Program-made: the position numbers and the translations under genes
Source: UBA4717 sp045536775
GTDB lineage: Bacteria; Bacillota; Clostridia; Oscillospirales; CAG-272
DNA length: 10,548 nt
NCBI GenBank assembly: GCA_045536775.1
Contig: JAZSOD010000088.1
Location: 1-10,548, forward strand
Reading direction: 5' to 3'
Shown: positions 5,904-10,548 of the stretch, one piece after another
Numbering within the stretch: the stretch's first letter is position 1
Layout of the letters: the number at the start of each line of letters is the position of its first letter
Notes under the pieces: model-generated
The model's input: the letters and a program-made list of their open reading frames with translations, nothing else
Told to the model about the DNA's origin: nothing
Database searches by the model: none

Positions 5904-6584
5904 ATGATAAAATTTGAAAACGTCAGAAAGGTGTATCCCAACGGCACTGTTGCGCTTGACGGTATCGACCTCACTATAAACGACGGCGAATTCGTGTTTA
6001 TAGTAGGCGGGAACGGCTCGGGAAAGACCACGCTTACAAGACTTCTTATCAAGGAAGAAGAAATCACGAGCGGAGAGATAATCGTTGATAACTATAAGCT
6101 TTCAAAGCTCAGACATTGGCAGGTCCCGTTCTACAGACGCGGACTCGGAATGGTTTTTCAGGACTTTAAGCTCCTCGAGAGCAAGACTGTTTGCGAGAAC
6201 ATTGTATTTGCAATGGACGTTATAGGAAAGTCCAAGAAGGCAAAGGACTGCAACGTAAGAACTGCGCTTGAGCTGGTTCACCTTCTTGAAAAGGCTAACT
6301 GTATGCCCAAGGAGATATCGGGAGGCGAGCAGCAGAGACTTGCAATAGCAAGAGCCATCGTTAACGAGCCCAAGGTAATAATTGCCGACGAGCCCACGGG
6401 TAATATCGACCCCGAAATGAGCCGCGGAATAATGGAGCTTCTCCTTAAGATCAATCAGCAGTTTGAAAGAACCGTTATAGTAATAACTCACGAGGAAAAG
6501 CTCGTTAACTATTATCAGAAGAGAGTTGTCCGAATAGACGACGGAAAGATAATAAGCGATAAGGTAGGGGGTATGTTTCAATGA
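5904..6584 (+). CDS. ftsE: Cell division ATP-binding protein FtsE
   Basis: FtsE is the cytosolic ATPase of the FtsEX complex, which couples ATP hydrolysis to activation of peptidoglycan hydrolases outside the membrane rather than to transport. The 226-aa protein has all ABC motifs: Walker A GGNGSGKTT (35-43), Q-loop Q86, signature ISGGEQQR (138-145), Walker B VIIADEP (158-164), D-loop NIDP (167-170) and H-loop H196. The start at 5904 gives the family N-terminus MIKFENVRKVYPNG and has AAAGG (5889-5893) upstream; an in-frame ATG at 5886 has no ribosome-binding site. The P-loop is functional but reads GGNGSGKTT instead of the GPSGAGKS/T I expect for FtsE. The last 4 bases overlap ftsX, so the two subunits are translationally coupled. 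Confidence 0.95.
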   Translation: MIKFENVRKVYPNGTVALDGIDLTINDGEFVFIVGGNGSGKTTLTRLLIKEEEITSGEIIVDNYKLSKLRHWQVPFYRRGLGMVFQDFKLLESKTVCENIVFAMDVIGKSKKAKDCNVRTALELVHLLEKANCMPKEISGGEQQRLAIARAIVNEPKVIIADEPTGNIDPEMSRGIMELLLKINQQFERTVIVITHEEKLVNYYQKRVVRIDDGKIISDKVGGMFQ

Positions 6585-7474
6585 GTAGCTTCAGACCCGC
6601 ACACTTTATCGGACAGGCGTTTAAGGGAATATGGCGTAACAAGCGCTACAGCTTTACGACTATGCTGGTTCTTATCGGATGCCTTGTTATCTTCGGTAGC
6701 ACGTACCTGATATACGAAAACGTCGATTACAATATGGAAAAGCTCGGCTTTGCCAACGAGATAATCGTTTTTCTGAACTCGGAAACCGAGCAGGAAAGAG
6801 TTGACGCTATCGGTGAGAGGATCAAGGCTCTTGATAACGTCGACAGTCAGAACGTCGTATACATATCAAAGGCTCAGGCGCTTGAGGAGGAGGCGGACAA
6901 GTACACCGCTTACGGCGACCTCTATGATATTCTCGAGGGTGATAACCCCTTCAGAGACTCGTTTGAGATACCTTATCTTGATACAGAGGGCGTTTCCACA
7001 CTCGTTTATCAGCTTAATCAGATAGAGGAAATTGAAAAGATAAACAACCGTCTTGACCTTGCAAACAACATTGAAAGTCTCAAGAACGGAATCTTGTTCG
7101 TTATCGTAGTATTTATGATAATACTCGTTATCGTGTGCGTTTTCGTTATCGTAAACACCATAGGTCTTACGGTCATGGCGCGCTCGGACGAGATAATAAT
7201 AATGAGATACATAGGCGCGACGGGTACGTTTATTGCTCTCCCGTTCATATTTGAGGGAATAATAATCGGACTTGTATCAAGTATTGCGGCATATTTCGCG
7301 CAATCCTTTGCATACAATTACCTCATAAACGCGCTCGGAAACGGTATAAGCATACTTTCATTCTGTCCGTTTGCGGACGTCAGCGCAAACGTGTTCTGGA
7401 TATTCTTTGGAACAGGACTTTTCTGCGGAGTAGTTGGAAGTCTGTTCTCAATGGAAAAGTATTTGAAGGCATAA
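6581..7474 (+). CDS. ftsX: Cell division membrane protein FtsX
   Basis: FtsX is the transmembrane subunit of FtsEX, with the MacB-like type VII ABC topology. The 297-aa protein has a short basic cytosolic start, TM1 at about 24-45, an extracellular domain at about 46-168 that should contact the cell-wall hydrolase or its adaptor, then TM2 (about 170-196), TM3 (about 215-240) and TM4 (about 268-290). MARSDEIIIMRYIGAT at 199-214, between TM2 and TM3, is the conserved cytosolic coupling segment that meets FtsE. The ATG lies inside the ftsE stop (ATGA), typical of stoichiometric partners. The M23 peptidase gene follows 19 bases later, which points to it as the extracellular client. Length and order are normal for Firmicutes. 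Confidence 0.95.
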   Translation: MSSFRPAHFIGQAFKGIWRNKRYSFTTMLVLIGCLVIFGSTYLIYENVDYNMEKLGFANEIIVFLNSETEQERVDAIGERIKALDNVDSQNVVYISKAQALEEEADKYTAYGDLYDILEGDNPFRDSFEIPYLDTEGVSTLVYQLNQIEEIEKINNRLDLANNIESLKNGILFVIVVFMIILVIVCVFVIVNTIGLTVMARSDEIIIMRYIGATGTFIALPFIFEGIIIGLVSSIAAYFAQSFAYNYLINALGNGISILSFCPFADVSANVFWIFFGTGLFCGVVGSLFSMEKYLKA

Positions 7475-7493
7475 ATTCGGGAGAGAATAAACA

Positions 7494-8699
7494 GTGAAAA
7501 AAACGTTACTAAAGAGCAAAAGAATTATTGCTTTGCTTGTCGGAGTTATTCTCGTAGCTTTAATGCTTGTTGGTACGGCGTCGCTTTTCAGGGTCGACAG
7601 CGCGTACTACTACGGCACATCTGACGCCACGATGCAAAAGCTTGAAAATCAGCTCTCGAGCATAAAAAAGGAGATAAGCTCGCTTCAGACAAAAATAAAC
7701 TCGACCAAGAACAACAAGGCCGAGGCTATGCAGAACAAGGCTTATCTTGACAATCAGATAAAGCTTACCCACGATAATATCGAGGTAACCATCAAGCTTA
7801 TCGACGGTTTAAGTGAGGACATTGCAAAAAAGATCGCGCAGATCGATGAGAAGCAGGCGGAATACGATAAAAAGCTTGACAACTTCAAAAAGCGTCTCAG
7901 AATAAACCGAGAGGAAGGCGACATAAGCTATCTTGATATGCTTCTCGGCTCCTCGGGTCTTGCTGATTTCTTTGGCGAGCTTGACAGGATCGGCGCGATG
8001 ATAGAATACGATAACAAGGTTATGGAATCTATCGTCGGCGAAAAGGAAGAGCTTGAGGGACAGAAGGCAGAATACGAGGTGGCGCTTTCGCGTCAGCTTG
8101 AACTCAAGGCAGAGCTTGAACAGGCACAGATAGACCTTGAGCGTCAGGCGGCAGAATCTGCAAGCTACATTAATAATCTTATAGCAAATCAGTCCGAATA
8201 CGAAAAGGCACTTCGTAAAAAGGAAGAGGAAAAGGCAAAGATAGACAAGGAGATCGACGATTACGCAAAGGTGCTCGCAGAGCAGAACACCAAGTATATC
8301 GGCGGTGAGTTTATGTGGCCCGTACCTACAAAGTATACCTACGTTTCATCCGAGTACGCTTGGAGAAACAATCCTCTTTACGGTAACCGTGAGCTCCATA
8401 ACGGAATGGATATTCCCGTTGCATTCGGTACGGACATATACGCATCAAACTCGGGAACGGTCGTAAAGAGCACGTGGCACAACAGCTACGGCTACTACGT
8501 AATGATAGACCACGGCGGCGGATACGCGACACTTTACGCGCATAACAGTAAGCTGCTCGTATCCGTCGGTGACTACGTTGAGCGCGGACAGGTTATAGCA
8601 AAGGCAGGCTCCACGGGAGACTCAACGGGTAATCATTGCCACTTTTCAATGTACGAAAACGGTTCAACAATCAACCCGAGAAAGTATTTTCCAAAATAA
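7494..8699 (+). CDS. Secreted coiled-coil M23 (LytM/EnvC-like) peptidase
   Basis: This is probably the cell-wall endopeptidase controlled by FtsEX. The 401-aa protein starts at GTG with GGGAGAG 9 bases upstream. A hydrophobic signal or anchor helix (about 11-32) is followed by two long coiled-coil stretches (about 43-135 and 175-268). They are joined by LDMLLGSSGLADFF (148-161), resembling the linker in CwlO/PcsB-type coiled coils. A C-terminal M23 domain (about 272-401) follows. The metal and catalytic residues appear intact: H302 and D306 (HNGMD), H350 (YAHNS) and H381/H383 (HCH). E. coli EnvC has the same layout but a degenerate site and only activates amidases; this protein should cut peptide cross-bridges itself. 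Pneumococcal PcsB and B. subtilis CwlO are functional counterparts with other catalytic domains. The direct link to FtsX is inferred from gene order and coiled coils. Confidence 0.92.
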   Translation: MKKTLLKSKRIIALLVGVILVALMLVGTASLFRVDSAYYYGTSDATMQKLENQLSSIKKEISSLQTKINSTKNNKAEAMQNKAYLDNQIKLTHDNIEVTIKLIDGLSEDIAKKIAQIDEKQAEYDKKLDNFKKRLRINREEGDISYLDMLLGSSGLADFFGELDRIGAMIEYDNKVMESIVGEKEELEGQKAEYEVALSRQLELKAELEQAQIDLERQAAESASYINNLIANQSEYEKALRKKEEEKAKIDKEIDDYAKVLAEQNTKYIGGEFMWPVPTKYTYVSSEYAWRNNPLYGNRELHNGMDIPVAFGTDIYASNSGTVVKSTWHNSYGYYVMIDHGGGYATLYAHNSKLLVSVGDYVERGQVIAKAGSTGDSTGNHCHFSMYENGSTINPRKYFPK

Positions 8700-8716
8700 A
8701 GAAAGCAGGAATTTAA

Positions 8717-9916
8717 TTGAAGGATAAAAAGCTATCAATTTCGACGGTGATCGTTCTTATAGCGCTTAGTGTCCTTGTGACATTTCAGCTAACCTATCTG
8801 AGAGTAAACAATAAGTACCAGAAGGCGCTTAATGAAATACGCGAAACACAGCTTCTTTACGATAAGCTTGCGTCGGTGGATTCGGTCTACCGTGATAGCT
8901 TCATCGGAGAGATAGACGAAACAAAGCTTATTGATAATATGCTCAAGGGCTACGTTGCGGGAACGGGAGATAAGTATGGCTCGTATTTTACCAAGGACGA
9001 GTTTACAGAGCTCTTAAAGGACAGTAACGCAGAGTTTGTGGGAATAGGTGTCAGTGTGATATATGACAGCGACGAGAAGGTCCTACGCGTTATCAACGTA
9101 ATGCCTGCATCTCCCGCACTTGAGGCAGGATTAAATCCGGGCGACTCGATAATCTCGGTCGATGGAATTCCTGTCGGCACTCTCGGGTATTCTGCAGCTA
9201 TGGGTATGCTCCGCGGTGAAGAGGGAACTAAGGCAAGGTTTACCGCGATAAGCGGAAGCGAGGTCCGCGACTATGAGCTTGAGCGAAGAAAGATAACCGA
9301 ATATACCGTTTACGAGAGAATCTATTCAAAGGACGCGGAGATCGGTATAGTACAGATACTTGAATTTGACACGGGAACACCCGCACAGTTCAAGGCTGCT
9401 GTTGACGGACTTCTTGAAAAGGGAGTCAAAAAAATAATCTTTGACGTAAGAAACAATTCGGGAGGAGCGCTCGATTCAATACACGAGATACTTGATTATC
9501 TTCTTCCGGAGGGAGTCATAATAAGAATGTATGACGCGGATGGAAAAGAGGAGACACGCACCTCAGACGCGTCAAGCATCGACTGCGAGATGGCGGTGCT
9601 TGTCAACGGAAATACTGCGAGTGCGGCAGAGCTTTTCGCCTCTGCACTCAGGGATTTTGACAAAGCCTTTCTCGTTGGGGAAAAGACCTACGGTAAGGGC
9701 ACGGTGCAAACCATCAGGCAGCTTTATGACGGCTCTGCCATAAGCGTGTCGGACAGACTTTATTCGCCTCCTGTGTCCGATAATTATGAGGGCAAGGGAC
9801 TCGAGCCCGATATCAGAGCAGAGCAGAGTGAGGAAAACAAGAACACGTCGGTATTCTTACTCACAGATGACAATGACTCGCAGCTTGCGGCGGCAGTCAG
9901 AGAAATTTCAAAGTAA
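8717..9916 (+). CDS. S41 carboxy-terminal processing protease with PDZ domain
   Basis: Ctp-type serine proteases cut envelope proteins from their C-termini. The TTG start (8717) has AGGA (8707-8710) 6 bases upstream and lies 17 bases after the M23 gene. The 399-aa product has one N-terminal membrane helix (about 9-27), a helical segment with the usual DKYGSYFT (85-92), a PDZ domain (about 105-185, with GIGVSV and the substrate-gating LNPGDSIISVDG) and the S41 catalytic domain. S302 (in NTASAAE), K327 (YGKGT) and Q331 have the same 25- and 29-residue spacing as S309/K334/Q338 of B. subtilis CtpB, so the catalytic triad is complete. B. subtilis ctpB also sits beside ftsEX. Possible substrates are the M23 protein or other wall hydrolases; this is inferred. 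Confidence 0.94.
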   Translation: MKDKKLSISTVIVLIALSVLVTFQLTYLRVNNKYQKALNEIRETQLLYDKLASVDSVYRDSFIGEIDETKLIDNMLKGYVAGTGDKYGSYFTKDEFTELLKDSNAEFVGIGVSVIYDSDEKVLRVINVMPASPALEAGLNPGDSIISVDGIPVGTLGYSAAMGMLRGEEGTKARFTAISGSEVRDYELERRKITEYTVYERIYSKDAEIGIVQILEFDTGTPAQFKAAVDGLLEKGVKKIIFDVRNNSGGALDSIHEILDYLLPEGVIIRMYDADGKEETRTSDASSIDCEMAVLVNGNTASAAELFASALRDFDKAFLVGEKTYGKGTVQTIRQLYDGSAISVSDRLYSPPVSDNYEGKGLEPDIRAEQSEENKNTSVFLLTDDNDSQLAAAVREISK

Positions 9917-9951
9917 ACAATTTAAGCAAATACAAAAGGAGACAAGTTCAA

Positions 9952-10437
9952 ATGGCAAACGTAATGACGGTAACTACCGAGGGATTTAAGAAGCTTGAAA
10001 GCGAGCTCGACTTTTTAAGAAACGTTAAAAGACGTGAGGTACAGGAGGCTATAGCTGTAGCGAGATCCTTCGGTGACCTTTCGGAGAACAGCGAATACGA
10101 TGAAGCTAAAAACGAACAGGCAAAGGTTGAAGCGAGAATAGTAGAGCTTGAGGAGATACTCAGAAACATCAAGGTTATTGATGAAAGCTCTATCAGCACT
10201 GACGTTGTAGGACTCGGAACAAAGGTAAAGATCAAGGATCTCGGATACGATGAGATTGAAGAGATTTCGATAGTAGGTTCTAACGAAGCCGAATCTCTTG
10301 CAGGAAAGATTTCAGACGTATCGCCTCTCGGAATCGCGCTTCTCAAGAAGAAGGTTGGAGACGTTGTAACTGTTGAAGCTCCCGCAGGCTCGTATCAGGT
10401 TGAGGTTCTCGAAATCTCGCTTGACAAGAAGGACTGA
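9952..10437 (+). CDS. greA: Transcription elongation factor GreA
   Basis: GreA enters the secondary channel of RNA polymerase and stimulates cleavage of backtracked RNA. The 161-aa protein has the N-terminal coiled coil (about 8-76) with the tip motif GDLSENSEY at 41-49; D42 and E45 correspond to the acidic residues that position the catalytic metal. The globular C-terminal domain (about 84-161) has VGLGTKVKIKDL, then EISIVGSNEA at 104-113, SPLGIALLKKKVGDVV (124-139) and VEVLEI near the end. A good AGGAG (9937-9941) precedes the ATG by 10 bases. It lies 36 bases after the protease stop, with no clear promoter or terminator between, so it may be the last gene of the ftsEX transcript. No terminator is visible after it in the remaining 111 bases. 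Confidence 0.97.
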   Translation: MANVMTVTTEGFKKLESELDFLRNVKRREVQEAIAVARSFGDLSENSEYDEAKNEQAKVEARIVELEEILRNIKVIDESSISTDVVGLGTKVKIKDLGYDEIEEISIVGSNEAESLAGKISDVSPLGIALLKKKVGDVVTVEAPAGSYQVEVLEISLDKKD

Positions 10438-10507
10438 AAAAGAATATAAAAATCCCCTCGATTTGTTATTGAACCGAACCGTTAAAAACGGACAATGAAA
10501 AAAAGAA

Positions 10508-10544
10508 CCCTCCTATGGTATAATTAAAGAAAACCATAGGAGGG
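10508..10544 (+). repeat. Perfect 12-bp inverted repeat flanking an ATG-proximal leader
   Basis: CCCTCCTATGGT (10508-10519) and ACCATAGGAGGG (10533-10544) are exact reverse complements separated by 13 AT-rich bases. The right arm contains the Shine-Dalgarno sequence AGGAGG (10539-10543 plus flank), 4 bases from the window end, so a start codon is expected just beyond 10548. In RNA that reads through from greA, the arms would form a stable hairpin hiding that site. No T tract follows within view, so it does not look like a simple terminator. Similar fold-back inhibition protects transposase genes from read-through in some insertion sequences. Confidence 0.75.
10516..10524 (+). promoter_or_regulatory. 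Extended -10 promoter overlapping the left repeat arm
   Basis: TGGTATAAT (10516-10524) is an exact extended -10 element (TGn plus TATAAT). No good -35 lies 17 bases upstream (ATGAAA at 10496-10501), which extended -10 promoters tolerate. The expected start, near 10531, is after the left arm, so RNA from this promoter would carry only the right arm with an exposed ribosome-binding site. The gene served lies outside the window. Confidence 0.65.
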
Positions 10545-10548
10545 AAAT

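Noticed and set aside
5886..5906. ATG at 5886 as the ftsE start
   Set aside because: It would add six residues not seen in the family, lacks a ribosome-binding site, and overlaps the AAAGG that serves ATG 5904.
10479..10491. Small inverted repeat CCGTT-AAA-AACGG after greA as a terminator
   Set aside because: Only five base pairs and no T tract follows, so it is too weak to call.

Overview
The window looks like a chromosomal stretch of a Gram-positive, Clostridia-type Firmicute. The evidence is the dnaK-dnaJ-prmA-rsmE order (the same order as B. subtilis dnaK-dnaJ-yqeT-yqeU), strong purine-rich Shine-Dalgarno sites, TTG and GTG starts used alongside ATG, near-consensus sigma-A promoters, and codon use rich in AGA and ATA. 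A gut Oscillospiraceae/Ruminococcaceae-like organism is a reasonable guess, but the genus cannot be read from the sequence. All genes are on the + strand and coding density is high. No gene-free stretch exceeds about 170 bases, and I saw no tRNA, rRNA or CRISPR array.

Region 1 (1-3800) is chaperones plus translation-apparatus modification. It holds the C-terminal part of DnaK (its 5' end lies outside the window), a hairpin and new promoter, DnaJ, then PrmA (ribosomal protein L11 methyltransferase) coupled to dnaJ through a one-base stop/start overlap. A strong terminator follows, then a perfect-consensus promoter driving rsmE (16S rRNA U1498 methyltransferase), whose best start is a TTG.

Region 2 (3836-5850) is an unrecognised eight-helix membrane protein, probably co-transcribed with rsmE. 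It is followed by a PucR/CdaR-type regulator with its own promoter. That promoter carries two near-identical 20-bp palindromic units in direct tandem, a candidate operator. A terminator-like hairpin closes the regulator gene.

Region 3 (5904-9916) is a cell-wall/division module: ftsE and ftsX overlapping by 4 bp, then a secreted coiled-coil M23 peptidase, then a membrane-anchored PDZ/S41 carboxy-terminal processing protease. FtsEX is known to switch on peptidoglycan hydrolysis across the membrane. The M23 protein is the likely partner and, unlike E. coli EnvC, keeps all its metal-site residues, so it may be a hydrolase itself. The S41 protease may process or turn over it or other envelope proteins.

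Region 4 (9952-10548) is greA (transcript-cleavage factor) followed by the start of another unit. A perfect 12-bp inverted repeat overlaps an extended -10 promoter on its left arm and a Shine-Dalgarno site on its right arm. The geometry would let the unit's own promoter express the next gene while read-through RNA from greA hides its ribosome-binding site. Mobile elements use this arrangement, so an insertion sequence may begin here, but its coding part is outside the window.

Most of the window is conserved housekeeping. The less ordinary parts are the two promoter-linked repeat structures (4600-4639 and 10508-10544), the orphan membrane protein, and the regulator/FtsEX/M23/Ctp neighbourhood.
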